This document shows, piece after piece, positions 44,540 through 53,848 of a stretch of 64,000 nt of DNA. Position numbers and translations under genes: made by a program. The notes beneath the pieces were generated by a model. That model saw nothing but the letters and a program-made list of their open reading frames with translations. It ran no database searches and had not been told where the DNA came from. Position 1 is the stretch's first letter; the number at the start of each line of letters is the position of its first letter. The stretch is from assembly GCA_018267575.1 (NCBI GenBank), contig JAFDYF010000077.1, positions 236,788 to 300,787 on the forward strand. The letters run 5' to 3'. Origin of the DNA: Bacteroidota bacterium (GTDB lineage Bacteria > Bacteroidota > Bacteroidia > Chitinophagales > Chitinophagaceae).

Positions 44540-45289
44540 TTATTCGAACCATTTATAGATATCCGTTAACGTTAATTGTGCTTTGGTCTCGGCATTGAGA
44601 TCTCGTGTTATTTTTCCTTCCTGTATTTGTATGAGTCGGTTGCCGAATTGCTGTGCATCTTTTAAGCTATGGGTAATCAACAGCATGGTAATGCCCAACT
44701 CATGATTCAATTTGTTGGCCAGTTGTAGTATCACATTGGCCGATTTGGGGTCGAGGGCTGCGGTCGGTTCGTCCAATAACAATATATTGGTATCATCCAT
44801 TACGCTCATGAGCAGGGTCAGGGCCTGTCTTTGCCCACCCGATAAATTGCCCATCGATTGATTGATTTTATTTTCGAGGCCCATACCCAGTGTGGCGATT
44901 TTTTCCTGCACCTGTTTTTTAAAAGCGGGGTTGATGCCGATGCTTAATTTTTTTTGTTTGGTGCGTAAGGCCGCCAGTCTGAAATTGTCGAGAATGCTCA
45001 GTTCTGGAGCTGTACCATGATGGGGGTTCTGGAATACACGGGCTACCCATTTGGATCTTTGGTATTCCTGCAAAGTCGCCATTTCAATCCCATTGATTTT
45101 GATAGAGCCCTCCGTGGGTTTTTCCGCACCACCAATGATATTCAACAAAGTGGTTTTGCCACTACCATTCGATCCTATGATCACAGCAAACTCGCCTGTA
45201 TCTATTTTCAATGAAATATCCGATAAGGCGACCACTTCGTTCGACCTTCCCTTGTTGAATATTTTTTTTATGTGCGTTAATGAAATCAT
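44540..45289 (-). CDS. ABC transporter ATP-binding protein (TrpZ-like)
   Basis: A 249-residue ATPase subunit with Walker A GSNGSGKT (about 37-44), Q-loop region RVFQNPHHGTAPELS, signature LSGGQRQALTLLMS, Walker B NILLLDEPTAALD and H-loop LLITHSLKDA. It is the third gene of an operon with a permease and a periplasmic binding protein of the PF04392 class. It would energise uptake of a small molecule. Related sets are called TrpXYZ and linked to aromatic amino acids in Gram-positives, but no substrate can be assigned here. Confidence 0.9.
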   Translation of the reverse strand: MISLTHIKKIFNKGRSNEVVALSDISLKIDTGEFAVIIGSNGSGKTTLLNIIGGAEKPTEGSIKINGIEMATLQEYQRSKWVARVFQNPHHGTAPELSILDNFRLAALRTKQKKLSIGINPAFKKQVQEKIATLGMGLENKINQSMGNLSGGQRQALTLLMSVMDDTNILLLDEPTAALDPKSANVILQLANKLNHELGITMLLITHSLKDAQQFGNRLIQIQEGKITRDLNAETKAQLTLTDIYKWFE

Positions 45290-45361
45290 GGATTCGATTT
45301 AAACAGGAGTTTTCTTAACATTAGGGGCATCGTAATGTCTCTGTCCGAGATTTTTTTACTC

Positions 45362-46237
45362 TCAACTTTTTTTCAACTGCCTACTCACTCTTGGCAAAGC
45401 CACAATCAGCAACACGAAAAGGGCGGTGGTCAGCTTCAGGAAATTCGGGTCAATCCCTATAGCTAAGGTAAAGGCCAATACCATTTGAAAAATTAGACTG
45501 CCCAGCAATACCAATACAATTTGTGCCGCTGTACTTTTCACGTTCATCCATATACGGAGTGCATCGGCGATCAGCACTGATCCTAATCCAGTGATTACTA
45601 TCCCAATGCCCATATTGATATCCGCAAAGCCCTGATATTGCGAAACCAAATATCCGCTTAAAGCGGTAAGCGCATTGGACATAGAAAGCCCGATGATTTT
45701 GATGCGGTCGTTATTGATGCCAAGCGATTGGGTCATGATGGGGTTATTGCCCGTGGCCCGCATGGCGATACCGAAATCTGTTCTCAGTAAATAATAAAGC
45801 ATTCCCATCAATATGGCAATAAAAAGAAAGGCAATCAATAGTTGGTTATAGAGTTCGTTGGCAAAAAAAGAAAACGAATTGAATATGCCGGGGATATTGA
45901 TCAGTGGGAGGTTAGACCTTCCCAAAATAATCAGATTGATTGAATAAAGACCCGTCATGACGAGTATCCCGGCCAACAGAGCATCGATTTTTAGTTTGGT
46001 ATGGATCAATCCTGTGCAAAAACCAGCGATGGCGCCAGCCGACATGCAAATAGGCAATACTGCAACTGCTGCCCAATGCGAGGTTAATAACACAGCTGTA
46101 ACTGTAGCACCTAGAGTATACGAACCATCGGTAGTAATATCCGGTATATTGAAAACCTTCATGGTAATAAATATGCCCAAGGCCATAGGACCTAAGCATA
46201 ATGACAACTGCAATGCCGTGAGATAAAACTGGCTCAT
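45362..46237 (-). CDS. ABC transporter permease (TrpY-like)
   Basis: A 291-residue inner membrane permease with about nine hydrophobic helices. It starts MSQFYLTALQLSLCLGPMAL and has FNIPDITTDGSYTLGATVTA (a motif of branched-chain/ABC.X2 permeases), GLIHTKLKIDALLAGILVMT and MRATGNNPIMTQSLGINNDR, the cytoplasmic coupling loop. The family resembles the branched-chain amino acid permease (LivH/LivM) fold but is shorter. It overlaps the preceding binding-protein gene by four bases (ATGA), which means translational coupling. The ATPase gene starts 72 bases downstream. Confidence 0.9.
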   Translation of the reverse strand: MSQFYLTALQLSLCLGPMALGIFITMKVFNIPDITTDGSYTLGATVTAVLLTSHWAAVAVLPICMSAGAIAGFCTGLIHTKLKIDALLAGILVMTGLYSINLIILGRSNLPLINIPGIFNSFSFFANELYNQLLIAFLFIAILMGMLYYLLRTDFGIAMRATGNNPIMTQSLGINNDRIKIIGLSMSNALTALSGYLVSQYQGFADINMGIGIVITGLGSVLIADALRIWMNVKSTAAQIVLVLLGSLIFQMVLAFTLAIGIDPNFLKLTTALFVLLIVALPRVSRQLKKS

Positions 46238-47196
46238 GGAAGGGGTTGAAAATTTTCAGGAACTATGATTCCGAATTTTTTTGCTGCCGCTGGATTATAT
46301 ACTTTTTTCCTGACTTTCACCATTTCCCAATGCATGCCATTGGTGCTTTTGCTCTTGAGAAATTGGGCTGCTTGCTCGCCTGCCTGATAGCCCCATTGAT
46401 AAATATCTGCACCATAGGCAGCCAATGCACCTCTTGCTACCAGACCCGCCTCACTCGTGAAAATGGGAATGTTTTTTTGGTTGCAGGCTTGCACAATGGT
46501 TTCAAAAGAGGAGAAAACGACATTATCCGGATTGGCAAAAAACACATCGATATTTTTCGAAAGCAGGGAAGCCGTTACCAGTTGTACATCGGCAGATGCG
46601 TTTACCGGTAATGCTACTAAGTCGATATTATTTAAAGTGGCCAATTTTTTTATGCGCTCCATCGCTTCTACGGACTGTGGCTCCGATTGGTTAAAGATCA
46701 TACCAGCTACTATCTTAGTCTCTTTGGGTTTGATGAGCTTGGGAATCAGCAAAAAGGAAGTATCGATATAATCGAGGGTTTCCCCAACACCAAAAAGATT
46801 TTTGGGTGGGTTGCCCTGTGCGTCCTCAACCTTCATCAGGGCTGGGGTAGGGGCTACCATCATAAAAATGGGAATGTCTTTGGTATTTTGAACCGCTGTA
46901 ATAGTTGATAAAGATGGGTTGGTGGCTATAAGCGTTACCTTTTCGGCAATAAAATATTTAATAATTTGGGTAAGGGTGGGAATATTGCCCTGCGCATTCC
47001 GGTAAATGATTTTTACGGTTGATTTTTCTTCATCAAAACCATTTTTTTTCAACGCATCTATAAAACCTGTTTTTGCCTGTTCAATGGTATTGTCCTGAAA
47101 TGCATCCGCGAAACCCACTACGGGTACATTGCGGTCATTTTGTTTGCAGCTACCAATCAGGATGATCAGGGCTGTTGTAAGAAACCATTTTGCCAT
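46234..47196 (-). CDS. ABC transporter substrate-binding lipoprotein (TrpX-like, PF04392)
   Basis: A 320-residue binding protein with a lipoprotein signal (FLTTALIILIGSC). The two-lobed fold is of the periplasmic-binding-protein-like type of PF04392: VPVVGFADAFQDNTIEQAKT, GFIDALKKNGF, YRNAQGNIPTLTQIIKYFIA, NPSLSTITAVQNTKDIPIFM and IPIFTSEAGLVARGALAAYG. It is the first gene of the three-gene ABC importer operon. A well-formed promoter (TTTG-N17-TACATTTG) lies 50-78 bases upstream. The ligand is unknown; related Gram-positive proteins have been linked with tryptophan or tyrosine. Confidence 0.9.
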   Translation of the reverse strand: MAKWFLTTALIILIGSCKQNDRNVPVVGFADAFQDNTIEQAKTGFIDALKKNGFDEEKSTVKIIYRNAQGNIPTLTQIIKYFIAEKVTLIATNPSLSTITAVQNTKDIPIFMMVAPTPALMKVEDAQGNPPKNLFGVGETLDYIDTSFLLIPKLIKPKETKIVAGMIFNQSEPQSVEAMERIKKLATLNNIDLVALPVNASADVQLVTASLLSKNIDVFFANPDNVVFSSFETIVQACNQKNIPIFTSEAGLVARGALAAYGADIYQWGYQAGEQAAQFLKSKSTNGMHWEMVKVRKKVYNPAAAKKFGIIVPENFQPLP

Positions 47197-47245
47197 TTGA
47201 TATGATTGTTTTTTAAGGGTTGGTCCATACTTGAAAAGGGAAAAT

Positions 47246-47274
47246 CAAATGTAAGCAATTATTTTGCTGTCAAA
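47246..47274 (-). promoter_or_regulatory. Bacteroidota-type promoter of the ABC importer operon
   Basis: TTTG (47274 to 47271) and TACATTTG (47253 to 47246) on the - strand are 17 bases apart, an excellent match to the consensus. The leader would be about 43 nt. No riboswitch-like structure was recognised in it. Confidence 0.7.
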
Positions 47275-47346
47275 TATCCTGTTGAAGATATTCAATTGCT
47301 AACTTTCGGGGGTAAAGATTTTTTGTTTAACCTATTAATTAGAAAT

Positions 47347-47832
47347 ATGCAAAGCCGTCGGATAAAAATATTGTTTGGCTCGGCCATTGGCCTGTATATG
47401 GCATTGGTTTGTTTCAATAATATATTTGATTATGGTTCCAATTTTCAGTTTGTTAGCATGGTCTCCGGTATGGAAGATATCTTTTCTAAAGATAGGAATG
47501 GTTGGCGTTCTCTGCATAGCCATATTGCACATCATCTACTTTATATTTTCATTATTTTATGGGAAATAACAACTGCAGTTCTGATAATATCAGGTGTGCT
47601 TCGCATGGTCAAAACACTGAAATCAGATACCGATACATTTAATCATTCAAAAAATAGTTTGGCCATGGGTATCGCGATGGGTATCCTGCTTTGGTTTGTG
47701 TTTTTTATTGTTATCGGTGGTGAATGGTTCCTGATGTGGCAATCCAAAAATTGGAACGGGCAAACAAATGCCTTTTTTCTAACAATCAGTTTTTTGTTAT
47801 TCCTGATTTATCTGAACCAGACTGATCTCTAA
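47347..47832 (+). CDS. DUF2165-family membrane protein
   Basis: A 161-residue membrane protein of unknown function. Four hydrophobic helices are visible: ILFGSAIGLYMALVCFNNI, HLLYIFIILWEITTAVLIIS, LAMGIAMGILLWFVFFIVIG and FFLTISFLLFLIYL. The family run CFNNIFDYGSNFQFVSMVS followed by GGEWFLMWQSKNWNGQ is the DUF2165 signature. The start at 47347 fits the family and begins just before the first helix; the longer open frame upstream overlaps the promoter region of the divergent ABC importer and is not used. It stands alone, divergent from the importer. Confidence 0.85.
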   Translation: MQSRRIKILFGSAIGLYMALVCFNNIFDYGSNFQFVSMVSGMEDIFSKDRNGWRSLHSHIAHHLLYIFIILWEITTAVLIISGVLRMVKTLKSDTDTFNHSKNSLAMGIAMGILLWFVFFIVIGGEWFLMWQSKNWNGQTNAFFLTISFLLFLIYLNQTDL

Positions 47833-47880
47833 ATGGTTTTTCAGAGCTGATGATGATTGCAAAACAAGCGATTTTCTCTA

Positions 47881-48558
47881 CTATTTCGATACAGACTTGA
47901 TGTCCGGTACCTCTAGTGTTTTTTTGTCATATCCATGCAGGGTCACATGGATCATCGCTATTCCAAGGTCTTTGAGCGTGGATACTTGGTTGGGGAAAAT
48001 TCTTTTAAGTAGAGGATATAACCAACTCATGTATTTATAAGATCTGATTGTGTTTTTTAATCCTTTGGTTGGGTGCATATAGCCAGGTCGAAAAGCAAAT
48101 ACTTGGTCGAAAGGGAGTTTAAACAAGTCGTTTTCTGTTTTTCCTTTTACCCTTGCCCACATCATCCTTCCTTTTTCGCTGCTATCAGTACCTGCACCGG
48201 AAACATAGCAGAAAGTCATGGATGGGTTTAGCTTACTAAGTGTGTTTGCGAGTTGCAGTGTAAGAGTATTGCTTAGCCGATAATATTCCGGTTCTTTCAT
48301 GCCTACCGAAGAAACTCCCAAACAAAAATAACAGGCATTATAACCGACAAGTTGATTTTCGATTCCTGAAAAATCAAAGAAATCGGTGTGAATGATTTCT
48401 TGCAGTTTGGGGTGGCTGATGCCTGAAGGCCTTCTGTTAATGATCAATACAGATTCCACTTTTGGGTGCAGCAGGCATTCGTGTAAAACTCCTTCGCCCA
48501 CCATACCTGTTGAACCTGTTATGATGGCCTTGATGGTTTCGTTTTGCAGGTTGCTCAT
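47881..48558 (-). CDS. NAD(P)-binding Rossmann-fold protein (epimerase/HTATIP2-like)
   Basis: A 225-residue protein with the nucleotide-binding loop IITGSTGMVGEGVLHECL near the N-terminus (a G-x-x-G-x-x-G pattern). It then has VLIINRRPSG, NACYFCLGVSSVGMKEPEYY and FCYVSGAGTDSSEKG. The YxxxN-like active-site layout of extended short-chain dehydrogenases is weak. It resembles atypical SDR proteins related to HTATIP2/TIP30 and YbjT. The substrate is unknown. It lies 75 bases downstream of thioredoxin on the same strand, but behind a terminator, so it probably is transcribed separately. Confidence 0.82.
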   Translation of the reverse strand: MSNLQNETIKAIITGSTGMVGEGVLHECLLHPKVESVLIINRRPSGISHPKLQEIIHTDFFDFSGIENQLVGYNACYFCLGVSSVGMKEPEYYRLSNTLTLQLANTLSKLNPSMTFCYVSGAGTDSSEKGRMMWARVKGKTENDLFKLPFDQVFAFRPGYMHPTKGLKNTIRSYKYMSWLYPLLKRIFPNQVSTLKDLGIAMIHVTLHGYDKKTLEVPDIKSVSK

Positions 48559-48573
48559 ATTCGTATCTATTAA

Positions 48574-48610
48574 AACAAAAAAACCTGACAGGTTTTTTAA
48601 CCTGTCAGGT
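48574..48610 (-). terminator. Rho-independent terminator of thioredoxin
   Basis: ACCTGACAGG (48583-48592) and CCTGTCAGGT (48601-48610) form a perfect 10-bp stem. On the - strand it is followed by TTTTTTTGTTTTA. It lies 23 bases after the stop codon. Confidence 0.9.
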
Positions 48611-48632
48611 CGATATTTTGTAGAACCAATGA

Positions 48633-48950
48633 TTAAATATGCGCTTCGATTTTTTTCACAAAATTGCCCTTTGGTTGCGCACCTACCAATTTGTCAACCA
48701 CTTTGCCTCCTTTGATAAATAAAACCGCTGGAATGGATGTGATGCCATAATTGATAGATAACTGGGGATTGTGATCTACATTTACTTTACCTACGTTTAT
48801 CTTTTCATTGTACTCTTTTGAAAGTTCTTCAATAACCGGACCAATCGCACGGCAAGGCCCACACCATTCTGCCCAAAAGTCAACCACGGTTAGTTTATCG
48901 GAGGAAATCACCTTTTCCTGAAAGTTGGAGTCTGTTAATTCTAGAGCCAT
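48633..48950 (-). CDS. trxA: thioredoxin
   Basis: Thioredoxin reduces disulfides in the cytoplasm as an electron carrier. The 105-residue product has the active site WAEWCGPCRAIGP with Cys30 and Cys33, the cis-proline region GITSIPAVLFIKGG, and the usual ending GAQPKGNFVKKIEAHI. No signal peptide is present. It follows dnaE on the same strand, an order seen in other Bacteroidota, but a 225-base gap with a palindrome (49003-49018) separates them. It has its own terminator. Confidence 0.95.
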   Translation of the reverse strand: MALELTDSNFQEKVISSDKLTVVDFWAEWCGPCRAIGPVIEELSKEYNEKINVGKVNVDHNPQLSINYGITSIPAVLFIKGGKVVDKLVGAQPKGNFVKKIEAHI

Positions 48951-49002
48951 AATGCTTGTTTTAAAATTTTATGTAAAGTTGAATATTCCTTTTTAATTAT
49001 TT

Positions 49003-49018
49003 TGTCATTTAAATGACA
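49003..49018. promoter_or_regulatory. perfect 16-bp palindrome between dnaE and trxA
   Basis: TGTCATTTAAATGACA is a perfect inverted repeat, 53-68 bases upstream of the thioredoxin start. It may be an operator for a dimeric regulator. One such palindrome is expected by chance in a window of this size, so the support is only its position. Confidence 0.3.
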
Positions 49019-49175
49019 CATTTTTTTCACACTCGCCGATTTGTCCAAAGGCTGAGAAGCATACAACCAAAACAATGAATGGTTGTACAAATCTTGACCT
49101 GTTTTAACATTTGTTCTCTTGAATCTGCAAAAATGCTTCCAGATCCCTTTTTCTGATGTTATGACATTTAATTCT

Positions 49176-52100
49176 TCAGGCTGTCACCACCTGAACTTCC
49201 ATTTCAGGGGAGCTATCCAAAAAGGCAGCCATTTCGTCATTCATCTCAAAACCATTTTCCAGCGAATACATACTTATCCTGAAATTGTTCTTTGGTTCAA
49301 TAATATTGAACTTAAGCGATGATTTACCGGGAAAGCGTTTGAGATTTTTTTCCAAAAAACTAACTTTAGCTTCATCCAGGAACCGGGCTTCCATATCCAC
49401 AATCACCTGTTTGGTCAATTGTTGCTTAATGCTTTCCAATAGCATGATGCGCTCCACTTTAAACTCAAATTCGGATTTGTTGAAACGCTGCCGAAAAAAA
49501 CCAGTCATAAACAGGTTCTTCCCTTTTTCCAGATAGTTCGAAAATTTTGCATAATCCTCGCTCCAGAGCAAAAACTCGCTCTTGCCCGAATAATCTTCGA
49601 TAAAGAAGGATCCAAACTGCTTGCCCGTTTTGGTAACACGGTGTTGGGCATCTACCACCAACCCTGCCAAGCGATAGGGCTTATTAGGTTGAGCCTGCAA
49701 ACTGATGGAGTCTTTGATTTCGTTGAAATCGCTCAGTTTCGTTATGCCATAATGATTGATCTCGAACTTGAAATGATCCAGGGGATGACCACTCATGAAC
49801 ATGCCCGTGATTTCTTTTTCATGGTCCAGTAATTCTGTCAATGGCCATGGTTCACAATTGGGAATCTTGGGCGTGGCAATATCGGGCATGGTCAATTCCC
49901 CAAATAAGCTATTGCTGTTTTGGTTCGAATTGGTTTGGTACACATTCCCAAATCGGATGATTTTTTCAAGACCAGTGGAGGTATCTCCTGTGGGCATGAA
50001 AAAATATTGTGCCCGATGCAATTCAGTAAAGCAGTCGAAAGCTCCGGCATAGGCGAGGCTTTCCAATGTTTTTTTATTTACGCTTCTTTGGTTGATGCGT
50101 TTGATCAAATCAAAAATGGAAACAAAATTCCCATTCTTCTTTCTTTCTTCAATAATACTTTCAACGGCTGATTCGCCCACTCCTTTCAAACCACCCAAAC
50201 CAACACGGATTTCACGGTTAAGGTTGGCCGCAAAACCTTTTTTGGATTCATTGATATCTGGGCCAAGCACTTTCAATCCCATGCGCTTACACTCTTCCAT
50301 GAAGAAAGTGATCTTTTCGATGCTTCCTGCGTGGTTGAGCACGGCTGCCATGTACTCACCGGGATAATGTGCTTTGAGGTAAGCAGTTTGATAGGCCACA
50401 TAAGCATAACAGGTGGAGTGCGACTTGTTGAATGCATATTGTGCAAAAGCTTCCCAGTCTGTCCAGATTTTTTCAAGGGTTTCTTTTTGGTGGTTTTTGG
50501 CGGTGGCACCTGTGATAAAACTGCTCTTCATTTTATCCAAGGTCTTGCGGTCTTTTTTCCCCATCGCCTTTCTCAGCACATCCGCTTCGCCTTTGGTGAA
50601 GCCCGCAATTTTTTGTGCCAGCAACATCACCTGCTCCTGATACACCGTAATACCATAAGTATCCTTCAGGTATTCCTCCATCGCTTCCAGATCGAAAGTG
50701 ATGGCTTCACGACCATGCTTCCGATCGATATAATTGGGGATATAGGCCATGGGGCCCGGGCGGTACAACGCGTTCATCGCAATGAGGTCATCAAATTTAT
50801 CCGGCTTGAGATCCTTCAGGTATTTCTGCATACCCGGACTTTCAAACTGGAAAGTGCCAATGGTCTCTGCTCTTTGATAGAGCTCAAATGTTTTTTTATC
50901 ATCCAAGGGGATGGTGTCAATATCTATTTCTACGCCATGATTTTCTTTGATCAGTTCCAGTGCGGTTTTCAGGATATTCAATGTCCTCAATCCCAAAAAG
51001 TCCATCTTGATTACACCCGCATCTTCGATAATGCTCCCTTCGATTTGTGTGATCAACAATTCCGAGTCTTTGGAAGTGCAGACGGGGATGATATTATATA
51101 GGTCATCCGGTGCGATGATGATACCAGCGGCATGCAAACCCGTATTTCGAACCGAACCTTCCAATCTTTCCGCTTCATGCAGCACTTGACTACGGAGGTC
51201 GTTGCCATTGTAGATTTCCCTGATTTTTTTCAAGTTTTCAAGGTCGTCAGGAAAACCAGATTCATCGGCCTTGTTCGCTGGCGCATGCAACACTTTTTTC
51301 AAAACGGTACCAGGTCTGTCCGGTACTAATTTTGCCAACGCATTGGATTCTGCTAAAGGAAGGTCCATCACTCGTGCTACATCCTTGATACTGGATTTGG
51401 CTGCCATGGTGCCATAAGTAACAATCTGGGCTACCTGATTTCGTCCATATTTTTTTACGACATAATCAATTACTTTTTGTCTTCCTTCATCATCAAAGTC
51501 TGTATCAATATCGGGCATTGACTTTCTATCAGGATTCAGGAACCTTTCAAAAAGCAAATTGTATTTCATGGGATCGATATTGGTGATGCCAATACAATAG
51601 GCCACCACACTGCCTGCGGCTGATCCACGACCGGGCCCAACAAACACGCCCATTTCGCGGCCAGCTTTTATGAAATCACTTACAATCAAAAAGTATCCGG
51701 CAAAACCCATGGTCTTGATGGTGAACAGTTCAAAGTCGATGCGCTCTTGAAGATCGGGCGTCATCTCTGCATATCGGTTATTTGCACCTTCCAGCGTAAT
51801 GTGTTTTAAATATTCCCATTGGTTGAGATTGCTATCCTGATGCACTTGAAATTCCTTTGGCACAGGAAAAGCCGGCAACAGAATATCCTTTTTCAAGTTC
51901 AGCACTTCCACTTTATCGGCCACCAAATTGGTATTGTCGATGGCTTCTGGCACATCACTGAAGAGGGCCTTCATTTCCTCCTGTGATTTAAAATAAAACT
52001 GGTCATTGGGAAACTTGAACCTTCTGTTCTTGGAATTGTTATCGTCATTCACAAAATCATCTAGGCCGGGTGTGCTTTGTTTTTCCCCCGTGTTGATGCA

Positions 52101-52790
52101 AAGCAGAATATCATGTGCATTATAATCATCCCTTTCGGTATAATGACTATCGTTGGTGGCGATAACAGGTACATTGAATTTTTTGGCAAAACGTAGCAAG
52201 GTTTCGTTGATCTTATCTTGTTCCTTGATATTGTGTCTTTGCAGTTCTATGAAATAATCCTCCCCAAAAAGGTCGAGCCACCATTTGAATTCTTTCTCCG
52301 CCTTTTCTTCGTCTTCGTGCAAAATGGTTTGCGGCACATAGGCGCCTATGCAACAAGTAGTCGCTATCAACCCTTCATGATATTCTAAAATGAGTTCTTT
52401 ATCGATGCGGGGGTATTTGCTGTACATCCCTTCCATATAACCCAAGGAGGTAAGTTTGATTAGGTTTTGATAGCCTATTTTATTTTTTGCCAACAATACT
52501 TGGTGGTAGCGTTCATCACGTTGTTCTTTGGTAAATACTTTGCGGCTTCGGTCTGCCACCACATAGAATTCGCAACCCACGATGGGCTTTACTTTGAGGC
52601 TCCCATCCTCGTTTTTGTTTTTATGAGCTTCGGCCACAAATTCAAAAGCGCCGAACATATTGCCATGGTCTGTGATGGCCAGTGCGGGCATCTTATCGGC
52701 AATGGCTTTTTTGTAGAGGCTTTGAATAGAGGCGGCACCGTCCAAAAGGGAAAACTGCGTATGTACGTGCAAGTGGGAGAAATCAGGCAT
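49176..52790 (-). CDS. dnaE: DNA polymerase III subunit alpha
   Basis: The replicative polymerase subunit, 1204 residues, close to the normal DnaE1 length. The PHP domain opens MPDFSHLHVHTQFSLLDGAA. The palm carries GPGRGSAAGSVVAYCIGITN and the catalytic MPDIDTDFDDEGRQ with the Asp pair at about 427-431. The fingers contain TGLHAAGIIIAPDDLYNIIP and YRPGPMAYIPNYIDRKHG. Further on are VYQEQVMLLAQKIAGFTKGE, the helix-hairpin-helix region LGGLKGVGESAVESI, and an OB domain (YRLAGLVVDAQHRVTKTGKQ, then FGSFFIEDYSGKSEFLLW). It lies divergent from the NlpC/P60 gene. No clear promoter match was found for it. Confidence 0.97.
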   Translation of the reverse strand: MPDFSHLHVHTQFSLLDGAASIQSLYKKAIADKMPALAITDHGNMFGAFEFVAEAHKNKNEDGSLKVKPIVGCEFYVVADRSRKVFTKEQRDERYHQVLLAKNKIGYQNLIKLTSLGYMEGMYSKYPRIDKELILEYHEGLIATTCCIGAYVPQTILHEDEEKAEKEFKWWLDLFGEDYFIELQRHNIKEQDKINETLLRFAKKFNVPVIATNDSHYTERDDYNAHDILLCINTGEKQSTPGLDDFVNDDNNSKNRRFKFPNDQFYFKSQEEMKALFSDVPEAIDNTNLVADKVEVLNLKKDILLPAFPVPKEFQVHQDSNLNQWEYLKHITLEGANNRYAEMTPDLQERIDFELFTIKTMGFAGYFLIVSDFIKAGREMGVFVGPGRGSAAGSVVAYCIGITNIDPMKYNLLFERFLNPDRKSMPDIDTDFDDEGRQKVIDYVVKKYGRNQVAQIVTYGTMAAKSSIKDVARVMDLPLAESNALAKLVPDRPGTVLKKVLHAPANKADESGFPDDLENLKKIREIYNGNDLRSQVLHEAERLEGSVRNTGLHAAGIIIAPDDLYNIIPVCTSKDSELLITQIEGSIIEDAGVIKMDFLGLRTLNILKTALELIKENHGVEIDIDTIPLDDKKTFELYQRAETIGTFQFESPGMQKYLKDLKPDKFDDLIAMNALYRPGPMAYIPNYIDRKHGREAITFDLEAMEEYLKDTYGITVYQEQVMLLAQKIAGFTKGEADVLRKAMGKKDRKTLDKMKSSFITGATAKNHQKETLEKIWTDWEAFAQYAFNKSHSTCYAYVAYQTAYLKAHYPGEYMAAVLNHAGSIEKITFFMEECKRMGLKVLGPDINESKKGFAANLNREIRVGLGGLKGVGESAVESIIEERKKNGNFVSIFDLIKRINQRSVNKKTLESLAYAGAFDCFTELHRAQYFFMPTGDTSTGLEKIIRFGNVYQTNSNQNSNSLFGELTMPDIATPKIPNCEPWPLTELLDHEKEITGMFMSGHPLDHFKFEINHYGITKLSDFNEIKDSISLQAQPNKPYRLAGLVVDAQHRVTKTGKQFGSFFIEDYSGKSEFLLWSEDYAKFSNYLEKGKNLFMTGFFRQRFNKSEFEFKVERIMLLESIKQQLTKQVIVDMEARFLDEAKVSFLEKNLKRFPGKSSLKFNIIEPKNNFRISMYSLENGFEMNDEMAAFLDSSPEMEVQVVTA

Positions 52791-52996
52791 TTCGTAAATT
52801 GTGTTTTAGAAGCTGAGTTAATTAGTAAACATTTGGACAATAGACAGTTTACTCTTATCTGATCCGATGCAAACTGTCAAATTCGCAAGGAATGGGGTTC
52901 GTTTACTAACCATTCCGCAATTAACAAACAAAGCTCAAAAAAAATCGTTCTGTGGTTATAACAATCTTTCCACAATAAAATTTAAAACTATTAGTT

Positions 52997-53004
52997 TATA
53001 TTTG
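52997..53004 (+). promoter_or_regulatory. -7 box upstream of the NlpC/P60 lipoprotein gene
   Basis: TATATTTG matches TAnnTTTG, 31 bases before the ATG at 53036. No clear TTTG occurs at the -33 distance. Confidence 0.4.
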
Positions 53005-53035
53005 CGACCCGACCCAATATCTAAATAAAAGAAAT

Positions 53036-53812
53036 ATGAGGAATCTTTTTTTCTTGCTGATCATATTTGCATCTGCACAAGGATGCAGTACATTAAATCG
53101 GGTCGGATCTCAGGATAATCAGCGTCGAACTTCATCTGGAACCTCCCAGGAGTCATCAACATCTTTAAAATTTATCGATAACGTAACCATAGCCCCTGTC
53201 AGCAACTACGAAGCGCCAACTGTAATCAACAAAAAAAGGGTGAGTGCGAACGCAAAACCAGTTCTCCATCCCAATTTGCCCCCTTCCTATATCGAACAGC
53301 TTTCCCCTTTAGAGTTCAAATATGCCATCTTGGAAAATGTGCCTGTTGAAGACTTGCAAAATAAAAAGTTGTTGGGTTTTATGGAAGAATGGTATGGCAC
53401 CAAATATCGTTTTGGTGGCACTGTTAAAGGGGGGATTGATTGTTCGGCTTTTTCGTCCACATTAATGGCAAATGTATTTGGGGTCAATAACTTGCCTCGA
53501 ATGGCTAAGGACCAATACGCCGCTACTCCAAGGATTCCCAAGGATCAATTAGAGGAAGGTGACTTAGTTTTTTTCCACACTTATGGAAGTGTCAGAACAA
53601 GAAGGGGAAGGGGCAGAAGGCATTCAAGATCCAAACCAGCACCCTTGGTTACCCATGTTGGTATATATCTCCGCAATAATAAATTCATCCATGCTTCAGT
53701 TTCTGGCGTCATGATCAGCGATTTGGGCGAAGGCTATTATGCCTCGCATTATGTTGGGGCAGGTAGAGCTTTAGAGCCGGGCATCCAGGAAGCTGCTATC
53801 AATAGCAAATAA
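53036..53812 (+). CDS. NlpC/P60-family peptidase lipoprotein
   Basis: A 258-residue predicted lipoprotein with lipobox Cys17 (ASAQGC). Such enzymes cut peptide stems of peptidoglycan in the periplasm. After a low-complexity linker, the C40 domain spans about residues 115-245: YRFGGTVKGGIDCSAFSSTL with catalytic Cys136, PLVTHVGIYLRNN with His207, and KFIHASVSGVMISDL with His219. The family run MAKDQYAATPRIPKDQLEEG is present. Between the second and third catalytic parts there is a strongly basic insertion (about residues 187-200, nine Arg/Lys/His), not usual for the family; it may bind the wall or nucleic acid, or be a simple loop expansion. Confidence 0.9.
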   Translation: MRNLFFLLIIFASAQGCSTLNRVGSQDNQRRTSSGTSQESSTSLKFIDNVTIAPVSNYEAPTVINKKRVSANAKPVLHPNLPPSYIEQLSPLEFKYAILENVPVEDLQNKKLLGFMEEWYGTKYRFGGTVKGGIDCSAFSSTLMANVFGVNNLPRMAKDQYAATPRIPKDQLEEGDLVFFHTYGSVRTRRGRGRRHSRSKPAPLVTHVGIYLRNNKFIHASVSGVMISDLGEGYYASHYVGAGRALEPGIQEAAINSK

Positions 53813-53848
53813 TCGACCTTAAAATTCCTTTGATTGTAATCCCAGAGA

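Noticed and set aside
47206..47346. 47-residue extension of the DUF2165 protein
   Set aside because: It covers the promoter area of the divergent ABC importer and lacks family similarity.
47197..47346. Riboswitch or T-box for the TrpXYZ-like importer
   Set aside because: The leader is only about 43 nt and shows no conserved structure or T-box sequence.
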